Of a stretch of 24,268 nucleotides of DNA, positions 11,510 to 21,664 are shown piece after piece. The stretch spans positions 2,941-27,208 of the forward strand of contig LSSN01000310.1 in NCBI GenBank assembly GCA_001970855.1. The letters are read 5' to 3'. The stretch is from Smittium culicis (lineage: Eukaryota > Kickxellomycota > Harpellomycetes > Harpellales > Legeriomycetaceae). Position 1 is the first letter of the stretch, and the number at the start of each line of letters is the position of its first letter. The position numbers and the translations under genes are program-made. The notes under the pieces are model-generated. The model was given only the letters and a program-made list of their open reading frames with translations, was not told where the DNA came from and did not search any database.

Positions 11510-11878
11510 AATGAAATTAAAATTTTCAATCATTGTCCATATATTTTGAAAATTTTAAATAAAGACTCCTCCCTCGATATATCAATGTTAATTGATTGTA
11601 TAGATGAAAGGTTGCTTGGAGGATCGGAATTTTCCCCATTAAATATTTCCTGCTCACGGTCTTTACTTTTATTTTTAAACCATTATAGAAAATATCATCA
11701 AATGAATAATCTAATACAACCAATAGCATACCCTAATTGATATTAGAAATCATAATTTCCAAGAAAAAAAAGAAGCTATTATGCTAAGAATGTCCCAGAT
11801 CTTAAAATTGAACTATCAAATAATATACAAGAAATTTCAAATATGAACACGGCTATTAATAAAATAAGACATGGATGA
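11510..11878 (+). pseudogene. Unidentified decayed coding region
   Basis: One + strand frame is open from 11510 to the TGA at 11738-11740 and, after three close stops, continues in the same frame from about 11756 to a TGA at 11876-11878. The translated pieces have a mixed, globular-like composition that chance AT-rich DNA would rarely give: ISMLIDCIDERLLGGSEFSP and CSRSLLLFLNHYRKYHQMNN in the first part, and RSYYAKNVPDLKIELSNNIQ then NMNTAINKIRHG in the second. No ATG stands at the beginning; the 11546 start sometimes inferred is a TTG. G+C rises locally around 11600-11670. It is probably the remnant of a gene or transposon protein. I do not recognise the family, and the antisense frame at 11526-11729 is a shadow. 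Confidence 0.35.
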
Positions 11879-12589
11879 TATTATATTATTAGCCACACTT
11901 AATCAGATAAATTTTATAAATAGATATTGAAAACTAATTTTATTTAATTTAATCAAAAATATATTTTAAAGTTATATAAAAAAATAATCGTACATGTCGT
12001 CAATTTTTACTCTCAATAATTTCCCAAAAGGTTTAAACACTGGATTCTATTTATAAATAAATTCAATTTTATGGAAAATTAAAACTTAATAAAGTAAAAT
12101 TTAAAATACATATATAAAAATATAAAAAATTGACGCCTAATATAAATCACAATTTTATTCCATTTACCTCGATATTTATAATATAGAACTGTTTCAAATT
12201 AAAATAAAAAATTAATTTTTATAAAAAAAAAATCGTAATATATTTTTTCTAGTTTTCATATTTTTATGGATTTATAATCTATATATATGAAATAAATCGA
12301 ATTATAAAAAATGTAAAAAAAAACTAAGCTTCAGTTTTTTGTCTTGCTTACTATAAATATCTTTAGATTTTAATAAAAACAAATTTAGCTATTCTTATGC
12401 AGTAAATGTTAATTAAACCATAGTATAAAAATTATTATTTTTTTTAGATAAGGAAACTCGATGTAGTTGGAGATTTATTTATATAAAAGGATCTTCAAAC
12501 CGAATCCAAATATATAATTAAATAGAGCTTCAAACATTTAATATTGTATAAAAAAATTTCAATAAAGTCAGTTTTTCGGGTATAGTATA
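11879..12589. other. No feature seen in AT-rich spacer
   Basis: Long A and T runs and frequent stops occur in all frames. I see nothing I can assign. Confidence 0.6.
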
Positions 12590-12885
12590 ATAGGAAACCC
12601 TTGGTTTACTATAGTATGGGAGAATTTGAATGAAGAGAACACTTTGATGCAGTTTAATATTATTGGCCTGAATAATCATGGTTTTTCAAAATTGTTGGAA
12701 AATTTGAAAAGTAAATTTGATTTTCCTATTTATTTATCTGTTTTTAAAAGTATTTATGAAGATTATAATACTATTTTTTTTTATAGGATAATAAATAAAT
12801 ACGAAGTTTTACACACTGTATCAATTTAATAAAATAAAGGTATTATTTCATAAAATATCTCCCATAAAGCTTAAGGAGAATTTTT
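12590..12885 (+). repeat. Dispersed repeat, copy A, with 67-codon coding remnant (QFNIIGL core)
   Basis: This copy shares with 20380-20660 an exact 23-base core (12650-12672) and weaker similarity on both sides, down to GATAAA/CATAAA...TATC...CATATAAA near the right limit. Both copies place the core in the same reading frame. Here the frame is open from TTG 12626 to TAA 12827-12829 and reads NEENTLMQFNIIGLNNHGF and later FPIYLSVFKSIYEDYN. There is no ATG where the other copy has one, so this is likely a mutated start. No known domain is recognised. It could be a transposon-encoded peptide or a recently dead gene family. Confidence 0.5.
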
Positions 12886-13446
12886 TAATAATAGATATAG
12901 AAAAAGATATAAATATTTTAACGGTGCTACATTTATGAACAATAAGTAAAAAATAAAGATAATGTATGTTTATTTGTATTTAATTTTTTTACAAGTAAAT
13001 GCAATAATGTCAATTTTTTTTATCGAAAAATTAAACTGAATGCTTGATTAAAAATCTTTTTTAGCAGGTATTAATTTTTGCATCTAAAATATGTATTTAA
13101 ACCTGATAAGATAAAGTTTCTATTATGTAAAAAAGTAATCAATGTATAGAATTTACTTTTAAAGAGATAAAATCAAATCATAATCAGAAGTAATTCATAG
13201 TATACATTTAGATTAAACTTATTTTTATTGATCATATTGATTATATAAAAAATGATATATTATAAAGTTGAATTAATAGCAATATATTACAATATACATA
13301 ACATGTATTAAAAGCTTAATTAAAAAAATGTTTATATATATTTTAAATTAACAAAATTTTTTTATAAAATTGAGAGTGTAGCCTAATATTCAATAATTAT
13401 TTTCAGAGATAATAATTAAATGCAACTAAATGTGTATGTTTTTTTT
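12886..13446. other. Spacer containing the presumed PUF 3' UTR (minus strand)
   Basis: No coding is visible. The part next to 13447 should be transcribed as the PUF 3' UTR; apart from the UGUAUAUUG site nothing stands out. Confidence 0.6.
13290..13298 (-). promoter_or_regulatory. PUF-type site UGUAUAUUG in the presumed 3' UTR of the PUF gene
   Basis: On the minus strand the sequence TGTATATTG lies 149 bases after the PUF stop codon. The PUF domain encoded just upstream is predicted to read UGUA followed by A/U bases, and yeast Puf4 prefers a nine-base UGUAUAUUA-like site. The match could mean autoregulation. In DNA this AT-rich such sites also occur by chance, and the 3' UTR extent is unknown. 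Confidence 0.25.
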
Positions 13447-15987
13447 TTAGTTTTTGTGTGTATACTTTGATATTTTATTCAGTATCCTCTTTCCATGTGT
13501 TGTAGCACGGATTGAATTAGATATCTGCGATATTAATCTAACAACTGTTGACCTTAATGGGGGTTCTGCGTGTTCAATAAGAGTTTGTACAACATAATTT
13601 CCATAAGGATCTTTAATCAAAGTTTCAAAGTGCAAAGAGCTTTTTATTACATTTGAAACTAAACATTCAATTCTCTTTTTCGGAGAAATCTTCTCTAGGT
13701 TGTGATTATAGTATTTTTTTCCAGAATTTCCCCCAGAAATCTGGCTATCTTTAGATAGATAGCTTGATACTCTAATGCACTTTTCTATGACATTGGAACT
13801 GAATTTGTGTTTGCTCAAAGCAATAAAGTTCGATGAAAATATTGGAATTAGCATGTCTAAAAATTCAGGATCCTTTAGATCCAAGATATATTGAATTACA
13901 TAATTCCCATAAGGGTCTTTTACCAAGGAAAGTAAACTATCTAATATATTAGAGCATAAAAAGCTTAGCTGAGCGCTGTTTGCTTGGTCAGCACATCTTT
14001 GGAATACGCAGCACCCATGTCTATGACTTGCTACCATTAGACAATTCTTAGATACAGCATCATAAATAAATTGGCAATCATCAGAACCGAAAAATTGCAA
14101 AATCTTTTGAATAACATGATTTCCGTTCAAATCTTTAATCAATTTGATCAAGATAGGTTTTATGCTTTTAGTGATGTTTTTGACTTGGTTAGAGTTTGAA
14201 AAAGAATATTCAATAAGCTTTTGCAACGCGCGAGTTCCGTGAATGTTAGTTGATATCCTTTCGATATCTCTACAAATAACTTCGACTAAATCTGTTCTAA
14301 TATCATCAGAGCAACATTCTAGAAATTTTTGACAAAAATAATTCCCAAATGGGTCAACCATCAATGTAGGGAAAATATCTTTAACTTTATTATAGACGAA
14401 TGTCATATATATATCATCACATTGTTCCAATGATTTTTGAATACTACGGCAACCATATTGATCGGTTATAGCATCTAACAAGTTTTCTGATAGTTCTTTC
14501 TTATTCATTCCACTGAATTTGCTTTTCTGACAATTTAGTTTAGTTGAAATCTGGTGATTTTTCTCATCTATATTGCGTGGATTTCTTATTTGAGTTGGAA
14601 TACTATTTTCAATTTCTTGATGCTGCAGAGATTCACCATAATATTTAGAAAAAGTATATTCGTCAGGATAGTTGCTGTAAGAAGACCCCATTCTGGTAGG
14701 TGTTGAACTGCATCCATCGCTTGAGCTAGAAGATGGTCGTACAGAATCGCTTACATAACTATGCATTTCATAATTGTTGTGAGAATGTGTGTGATTTTTT
14801 GCCATTGATTCCAAATCCGAACCACCTAGAATTTTGTTATCTGAGCTATGAATTGGTGACCAAAAGTTAAAGCTACAAGAGTCTAATATAGAAGGATTCT
14901 TATTTAAATATTCCAAGCCTGGTCCAAAGCTATCACTATCGGTGACGATTTTAATTGATTCCTGGGACTTGTCAATAAAGTTAAAATTGAATTTTTCTGA
15001 CGGGCTTGTTGGTTTTATAAGATCGTTACTTTGCAGATTTTCATATTCAAAATCTATAGGAATTTTTAAATTTTCATAATTTATCTTTACTGAATAGCTG
15101 TTCTGAATTTTATTATTCGTGGTATTTATTTTTTGAGTGTTATTTAGAGAAAAGTCATCATCTGTATCAAAATCAGTTGAAAAGATGTCCAAAATAAGCT
15201 TTTCACAATTTGACAAACTCTTCTTTTTTTTTGGATTTGAAAATCCTACATTGAAGTCTTGAATATTTTTGCTATTTCTATTAAAAGTATTAATAAACGG
15301 ATTGCTACAATGCTTTTTATTTTCGTGTGTCTGGTTTCCTATAGTTAACCCTTCAAGTTCAGATACTAACATGTTTTTTGAGGATTGTTTAATAGACTCA
15401 TGGGAATCTTTTAATGAACGAAAATAGTTTAAATCGATTCTATCTTGATAAAGATCATAATTATTTTTATATTCCAGACCTTTTGAAGGTAGTTCAAGTC
15501 CTCCATAATCGGATAAGCATGTATTGGTACAATAAAATGTGTTGTCAGTCAAAATTTGATTTGTTTGAAAATTTAGAAGTGGCTTTATACCAAATCGAAA
15601 GGGGGACATACCGGATTTATATTCTGGACTGTTTAGACAGCTATAAGATATAATTGAGTCCGATTTTTCGCCAATTTTAAATTCATTATCAAGACTAAAG
15701 CCCAGATCTGATTCATTGTTTATATTATGGTGTCCCTGAGTGACATTTTTTGATTTATTTTTAATATCCCCAATAGTCAAATCGGCTAAATTAATTTTTT
15801 TGTATGTTTTTGATGAGTCGGTGTCTTTTTTTCCAATTAAGAGTGATTTTTTATTTAGTGTTATCTTGGTTATTTCAGTTTTTTGATCTTTTGTACATTC
15901 AATATTATTCTTGTAAATTTTTTTTCTTTTTGAAGAAAACTCGGGTCCACTGATGGGTTGGGAGTTAAAACTTTTTATAGAAATCAT
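13447..15987 (-). CDS. Pumilio-family (PUF) RNA-binding protein, Puf4/Mpt5-like, 846 aa
   Basis: PUF proteins bind short UGUA-containing motifs in mRNA 3' UTRs and recruit deadenylase and decapping factors in the cytoplasm. The reading frame is intact and intron-free, from ATG at 15985-15987 to TAA at 13447-13449. Residues 1-490 look disordered: rich in Asn, Ser and Lys, with a Ser run near the middle and no domain I recognise. Residues about 494-846 hold eight PUF repeats. The base-reading residues I see are R1 C513/R514/Q517, R2 N549/Y550/Q553, R3 T585/R586/Q589, R4 N623/H624/Q627, R5 C659/C660/Q663, R6 N695/Y696/Q699, R7 S731/N732/E735 and R8 N797/Y798/Q801. By the known PUF code these predict a UGUA-UAUA type site. 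The CCxxQ in R5, the HGTRALQ in R3 and a Lys/Asn/Ser-rich insertion after R7 (about residues 745-770) point to the fungal Puf4/Mpt5 group rather than Puf3; this subgroup call is from memory. Length is similar to yeast Puf4. Codon use is clearly richer in G+C than the flanks. I am sure of the family, less of the subgroup. Confidence 0.97.
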   Translation of the reverse strand: MISIKSFNSQPISGPEFSSKRKKIYKNNIECTKDQKTEITKITLNKKSLLIGKKDTDSSKTYKKINLADLTIGDIKNKSKNVTQGHHNINNESDLGFSLDNEFKIGEKSDSIISYSCLNSPEYKSGMSPFRFGIKPLLNFQTNQILTDNTFYCTNTCLSDYGGLELPSKGLEYKNNYDLYQDRIDLNYFRSLKDSHESIKQSSKNMLVSELEGLTIGNQTHENKKHCSNPFINTFNRNSKNIQDFNVGFSNPKKKKSLSNCEKLILDIFSTDFDTDDDFSLNNTQKINTTNNKIQNSYSVKINYENLKIPIDFEYENLQSNDLIKPTSPSEKFNFNFIDKSQESIKIVTDSDSFGPGLEYLNKNPSILDSCSFNFWSPIHSSDNKILGGSDLESMAKNHTHSHNNYEMHSYVSDSVRPSSSSSDGCSSTPTRMGSSYSNYPDEYTFSKYYGESLQHQEIENSIPTQIRNPRNIDEKNHQISTKLNCQKSKFSGMNKKELSENLLDAITDQYGCRSIQKSLEQCDDIYMTFVYNKVKDIFPTLMVDPFGNYFCQKFLECCSDDIRTDLVEVICRDIERISTNIHGTRALQKLIEYSFSNSNQVKNITKSIKPILIKLIKDLNGNHVIQKILQFFGSDDCQFIYDAVSKNCLMVASHRHGCCVFQRCADQANSAQLSFLCSNILDSLLSLVKDPYGNYVIQYILDLKDPEFLDMLIPIFSSNFIALSKHKFSSNVIEKCIRVSSYLSKDSQISGGNSGKKYYNHNLEKISPKKRIECLVSNVIKSSLHFETLIKDPYGNYVVQTLIEHAEPPLRSTVVRLISQISNSIRATTHGKRILNKISKYTHKN

Positions 15988-18900
15988 AGCTAAATCTCAA
16001 AAAGATCTCTTAAACAAAGAATTATCTAGTAGGATTGTCAGAGCTAGAATAGAATAATTAAAACCGTTGTAAAGAGAAATAAATATGAGTTAAGATTTTA
16101 TACTGCGTATACAGGTATTGGTTAAATTAAGAATTGTTTATTCTAAAAGATGAGCAAATACTAATAGTAAAAATTATGCGTTTATTGAAATTATTTTTAA
16201 AATCTAGGAAAAATTTAACCATTATATATTGTTTTGTAGTTTTATAAATGAAAATAAGCAGGTTATATGATTGAATCCGAATATCTGAAAAAAAAATATG
16301 AAATAAAATAAGCCATAGAATATTTTTAATATTGTTATTCTAAAATTAATAAAACCAATCTAAATTCAATTTATACATATGATCAAGTATCGAAAAATGA
16401 GCAGTTATATAAAATAGAAAAAAAATATAGTGTTGAGTATATTTCATTTTGAAATATTATTATTTTTCTCTCAATATTAAAATGTATTAATCATCTACTT
16501 TTTCCGAAGGCTTGAAACATTCAAATAGAAAATAGTCATTGGATACCTTATTTAAAAATCCCATAAAAAGAATAAAAATATTATATAATAAGGAAAACCT
16601 TTACTAACGCCGTTAAGCTTATGAATGTCAACTACTATTTTTTTTTATGAGAGCATAAAGAATAATGGGTTCCAAGCCAATAAAGCATGCGCGAAATAAA
16701 AATTTCCTCAATATGATAATATTATTTGGATAAAACTAAAGTCAGTCATTACAAGTTAGATATGAATTAAAGGCTTCTATTGACACTAAGCTAAATTTAA
16801 AAATAATTTCCTCAATTTACCTGGTGTTATTAAGCTTAAACAATTAATATTGCAAGTGGAATTATAAATATAAAACAAGAAAATTGTCATATAATTGACG
16901 GTTTACGAAAAAATATCTTCCCAAAAAAATTATATTTTTCTTCGTTTAAGCCACTATTAGCTACCTGATATAAAAATGTGTTCTATGAAAATATAAAATT
17001 TGAATTATTCCAAGATAAAGCTATAGTTTCAAAATATACTCAAGGCTTAAATACTCATTAATAATAGGATAAAATTTATTGAGTATGGGTATGAGTATGA
17101 CTTTTGCTTATTTTTTTTTTAACAAAAATGATAAATTCAAGTAAAACTCAAAATCAATTAATGTCTCGAATTGAATTTTTAATGTGTGTGAAACTAATAA
17201 AAGAACATGCATAAAATTGTCTAATATAATTTTAAAATCCAACTAAGCTTAATAGGTTTTCGCTTGAGAAAAAAAATTTTTCATTATAAATATTTTATTA
17301 AATTATAAGTTTAATTGCTTATTGGATATCTGTCATTTAATCTCTATTTAGGAATATTATGATTGGATAACATATAATCAGAGCTTAAGAATTATTTAAT
17401 TCGCACCATACCCTTATTAAAGATGATTGTGTTGAAAATTATATGGCGGCTGTTAGGTGAGAATAAAACAAAAGCTTCAACTTAAAAATAGACAATGGGT
17501 AATAATTTTTCATGAATTTTTTTTTTTAGTTAAAGTTTGTCAGCCTTTCTTTGTTCATAAGTTGAACAAGGTACATCAAATTAAAACTGATGTAATGGCT
17601 TCAAAACCAAGATTTCATTAGCTTATGGGTTTATTTTTGAAGCATAGTTTTTCTTAATATATTAATAACAAAGCATATAGAGAATTTTTTTTTATTAAAT
17701 TGCTTTGCTTCAAGACTAACCTTAATTTATAATCGAGTCCTGGATCCAAAGCCACAATTGTATGAAGACTCTATTTTGTCGGAGTGAATAGGTTGAGATT
17801 AATTTCTACTAATTTTTTCTTGTTATTTTTTATTTAATAAGCATTTTCATTAAATTTAATTAATTAAGTAGTGTATTCAAGGTTCTAAATAATACAGCGA
17901 GGTGAAATTGAAATTTTTTTTTTTTTTTTTTACATCGAAGATGCTCATAAAAAACTAAGTTGAACTGTCCGCCTGCCATGTAATACAATTGGTATTGAAT
18001 TCAAATAATTACTAATAGCTTTATTTTATACAGTTCAATATAGAATTTTTTTCTTTTGCATAAATTTTTGTATGCGTAAGTTAATTTTAGACTATTAAAA
18101 ATAACCTTATCCCCGAGTTCTTTAGAGAAAAAAACTTTTTATATGTGCCTTTATAATTTTTAACAAGTCAGGTTGAAAAAATTTATTTTAAATAAATATG
18201 TTGCTCATATTTTTAGTGGTAAAAAAAACAAGATTTTATAAGTTATTGTTAAATAATCTTTAATTTAAATCGATAATTCATAAAATTAAATATTTAATAT
18301 CTTTATAATAATAAAAACTAAAAAAAAAAAATTGAAATTATAAAATGGAGAATGAAAGAAAAAAGCTTGTTCGCTTAAATTAAATTTGGTTAGTCCACAT
18401 AAATTCATATTATAAAGAATAAAGTCAATTTAGCGCCGCCACAAAATTATTCCAATGATCACTATAAAATAAAATTTTTTCGTACTTTTCAAAGCTAGAA
18501 AGTTGTAAGCGAGGCTAAATAAAAAAAACGGAAAGTGGCTACAAACAAATAGGAATTAACTTATCAAGAAAAATTTTATTCATCCGAAAGCGATTTGAAT
18601 AATTCAGGTGCATCGAGTCATTAATGCTCTTAAGAAAAGATAAAATAACCCGTTTTTCAGCTATAACAAGCCATTAAAATTCCAAAGTGACATATGAAGA
18701 TTTAATCATACAGATGGTGTTTAATTAAGAAGCTATAATTATTAACTGCATATTTCATTCTATCTAAACAAAATAAGCGAGGCGTATTATAAAAAAAAAG
18801 AGTCTAAACGCATTATTTTAATTTTAACCAAATTAATATAGGCGCTTATATGACAAAATGGATCTATAAATGCTGCTATAACTCAAATTTTATAAAAAAT

Positions 18901-20235
18901 TCTTATCATTTATTTCCAGAAGAGATTAAAATTTAAATTGTGGCTTTTTAATGACCGATAAATAAAAAAAATAAATTTCAAAAATATTTTTATGCAAGCG
19001 AAAGTATAATAAATTTCATTAAAATATAAAAAAACAAAAATTCAGATATAAGATATTTTAGAAACTATTGTATTGATTTTACGAAAAATAAAAATAGCCA
19101 AATGCATTGAGATATAAGTGATTCAATAATGAGCTTAACTGGATTTTTTTTTTTGAATATTTCAGCAGTATATTAACCATAAATAAAACATCTTTTTAAA
19201 GGCTGCTAATCTTTTACAGATTGACATGATTGATTAAATTTTATTGACTAGTTGTAAAATACCTATCGTAGATAAAATCAGTTAGATTTTTTAGATCTTT
19301 TTGGCTCAGTTTCGCCTTTTATCCTTTTAGATGATGTATTCTGGTTTTAAAACGAGAAATTCAGTAAAAGAATATTATTTTTACAATCAAATCAGAATCG
19401 TATACAATTAACTGTAATTAAAAATTGATAATAAAGATAAAAAATTTTAAATAAGCTAGAGGAGCTTAGCCTTATATTTTTAATTTAATTCTAAACCTTT
19501 CGAGGTTCAAATATTAGATCTTTCATAAGTAGTAGATTTTTTTTGATTAGTCACAATTCTAAAATCTAGCTAAATAAAAAAGTTTAAATTTTGAGATCCA
19601 TAAATGTATTGATTAGCTTGATCCTAGCATCAGATAAAATTTCTACTTGTATACCATCAAAAAAACCAATAAACCTTCCTTTCATAGAGTATTTCCCATT
19701 AGTTAAAAAAAAGCAAGCTTTTACTATTTGGAAGCTTTTATAGTGAGTTTTTGAATTAAGTATTAGAATTTTGTAAAGAAATGAATTAACATACGAACTT
19801 AATCCTCACAATAGATTCTCTATAAAGGTAGGAATAATATGTACTGTCATAATCTATATAGCTACAAAAGCTTTCAGTGCCAAAAAAAACCCACCCACAG
19901 TAAAAATGAGTAAATAGAGAATTTAAGTGAGCTTTTAATCACTAGATAACATTCAAGCAACAAGCTTTTAGACATACAAGACCAAAGGTATAATACCGCA
20001 TAAATGGCCTTCAAATATCTAATAATGTAACTTCTATTACTACATTAGAGTGTACTTGTAAGATATGTACCTTCAATCGAATAAATTAGGTTTTTCTAGT
20101 CTCAACACCGATTATAAGCTCTAATCCTTTTTACTACCGCTTTTTTTTAATCTAGCCTAACATCAATAATTTTCTTAGAGTTTTAGATAGACTTTATTTT
20201 ATTGGATTTAATAACTTAAGTGAATATTGTAAGTA
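15988..20235. other. Gene-free stretch upstream of the PUF gene
   Basis: The first few hundred bases should hold the PUF promoter and 5' UTR, but no distinct element is visible. Elsewhere there are poly-T runs (for example 17916-17931) and a decayed patch at 18360-18900 with two GCGAGGC-containing repeats (about 18509 and 18777). No frame looks coding for more than a few dozen codons. Confidence 0.55.
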
Positions 20236-20678
20236 TTAACCCATTCATTGGCAGTAGATTGAATTTAAGCTACCAAATACAGATAACTGAATTCAATAAA
20301 AAAAAAATTCTGAGAGTCATAAAACTATTGACTTGTTATAGAATAGTAGCAAATAATAAACTGTCGCATAAACCATAAACGAATCTATACATATTTGGGA
20401 GATTCATGGCGAAGAGGGTACTTTTGTTTCAGTTTAATATTATTGGCCTGAAGAATCGCATATTGCTAGTATTAATTGCGGAGTTGAAAAGGCATTTTTG
20501 AGTTTTATATGTCTTTGTTTCATAAAATTTTTATTTGCTAAGAAAAGTGAATGGTTTTGTTCGTTGGCAATTATTTTTTAATTCAAATTTTATACGCTGT
20601 AATTCTTTAAACAATAAAAATGACCCCTTGATAAAGTATCGCATATAAACTTATGGGTGTTGGGTGGGAAAGGGCTAA
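20236..20678 (+). mobile_element. Possible small TTAA-flanked (piggyBac-type) element enclosing repeat copy B
   Basis: The left limit reads TTAACCCATTCATTGGCAGT at 20236, the style of piggyBac-type ends (TTAA target followed by CCC and a T-rich terminal repeat). It closely matches the reverse complement of the end at 120-153. A candidate right end, AAAGGGCTAA at 20669-20678, would be TTAGCCCTTTC when read inward and matches only about nine of eleven terminal bases. The 443-base size would suit a non-autonomous element. No transposase motif is visible. The left end is reasonably supported, the right end weakly. Confidence 0.3.
20380..20660 (+). repeat. Dispersed repeat, copy B, with truncated ORF (MAKRVLLFQFNIIGL)
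   Basis: The frame starts at ATG 20406 and is open for 31 codons to TGA at 20499-20501. It reads MAKRVLLFQFNIIGLKN then LLVLIAELKRHF. The codon alignment with copy A (12626 onward) is collinear without gaps through the core. Past the TGA, similarity to copy A continues weakly (for example TTTATACGCTGTA near 20590 against TTTACACACTGTA near 12806), so both derive from a longer sequence. The copy sits about 170 bases inside a TTAACCC end at 20236. Confidence 0.5.
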
Positions 20679-21083
20679 TTGATTTAGTTTGTTTATGAAA
20701 CATTATGTTGATTAAATTTGGGTGACCAAAAGATGCTAACTACTACTGAAAGAGTTGAGCGCATTAATTATATTTTTTTAAAAAACATAAAAAAATTGAG
20801 CATAATACAAGTCATTTAGCCGATATATGATTGGTGTAATAAAGTTAGCTATAAATCTTAAGCAGAAATGCACAGATTTATTTTTAGCTCCAGTAAACAA
20901 CATAAGCCATAATTATAATTTTTTTACTACACGAATCAAACAGGTATAAAATAAAAAAAAATCAAGTTATATCAGCTAAATGTGCAATTGTTCTGACGCA
21001 GCAATTTCATGCATATAAAAAAATTCCCCCTCCTCCCTCCGATTTCTGAGACTAATTGTTGCATATATATTTATTTATATGAA
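20679..21083. other. Spacer before the small-protein exon
   Basis: No gene is assigned. A GCCGATATATGATTGG segment at 20819 resembles the end of the 170-235 repeat module, and TGACGCAGC at 20994 repeats its head sequence. A C-rich tract (CCCCCTCCTCCCTCC at 21025-21039) is unusual in this DNA and could belong to a promoter or repeat. Confidence 0.4.
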
Positions 21084-21244
21084 ATGCACAATATACTTAG
21101 ATCAAGAGAAACAGGAGTAATGATTCAGGGGGCTTTTCTTTCCATTCGGCGAAATAAACAAATAGGATATTACACAAGTTTAATGTGCAAATAAAGAGTG
21201 ATAATTTTTTAAACTGCGCATGAATAATATAGGGGGATGTTTAG

Positions 21245-21451
21245 TTCTGCAAAGAATATAAAAAAAACTGCGAGATAAGTAAGCCATCAAAACCTTCTGA
21301 ATTAAATGCAAACATCTCAGCAGTCGATCTAAACAAACAGAAGGAAATAAGCGGAATGTTCGAAGATCAAGCGTTAAACACGGCCCTATCAAAAAAAAAC
21401 AATTTTCTATCATGTGGTCTCTACGCAGCCCAAAACGAAATTAAAAGCTAA
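21245..21451 (+). CDS. Coding exon of an unrecognised small protein (3'-terminal exon, start unresolved)
   Basis: An open + strand frame of 68 codons ends at TAA 21449-21451. Its composition is strikingly protein-like for this AT-rich DNA, with blocks such as SKPSKPSELNANISAVDLNK and KEISGMFEDQALNTALSKKN and a C-terminus of LSCGLYAAQNEIKS. The frame opens right after an in-frame TAG at 21242-21244 that could itself be an intron acceptor (TTTAG, then TTC TGC AAA GAA). No ATG lies in frame upstream of Met at 21356. I see two alternatives. In the first, an upstream exon is spliced on: ATG 21084 to 21116 with a GTAATG donor at 21117 would keep the frame, but that donor is weak and no clear branch point is visible. 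In the second, the ATG at 21237 is the start and the 8-A run at 21260-21267 is one base short, through mutation or sequencing error. Two cysteines six residues apart sit near the start (FCKEYKKNC). I do not recognise the family. The antisense open frame covering 21180-21413 is its shadow. Confidence 0.6.
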   Translation, partial: FCKEYKKNCEISKPSKPSELNANISAVDLNKQKEISGMFEDQALNTALSKKNNFLSCGLYAAQNEIKS

Positions 21452-21664
21452 AAAATAGCATCAGTAATATAACTGATATTATCTAAAAATAATATATAAA
21501 TGGTGAGCATCCAGGCCTTATTTCCATAACCATAAAATCAAATACAAACATATATATTATTTATTCTCCACATAAAAGGCTTGCAACAGTATAATTAGTA
21601 AATTATTATAAAATTAAAAGAAAATATCAAAGATTTGAATTTTGTACTATAAAAAACCGAAAAA

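Noticed and set aside
15414..15653. 79-codon + strand frame
   Set aside because: Shadow inside the disordered N-terminal half of the intact PUF gene.
17443..17460. ATGGCGGCTGTTAG|GTGAG, a possible first exon with a 5' splice site
   Set aside because: Joining to the T-rich acceptor near 17529 gives an immediate stop, and no coding exon was found downstream.
18360..18900. Patch with higher G+C and short coding-like scraps
   Set aside because: No frame stays open beyond about 25 codons and no motif was recognised; left as possible transposon debris.
19850..20065. Minus-strand open frame of 58 codons without an initial ATG
   Set aside because: Leu/Ser/Tyr-rich and featureless; length is within what chance can give over 24 kb in six frames.
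21180..21413. Minus-strand 77-codon frame
   Set aside because: Antisense to the more protein-like + strand exon at 21245-21451; the minus translation is Leu/Phe/Cys-rich, as complements of coding often are.
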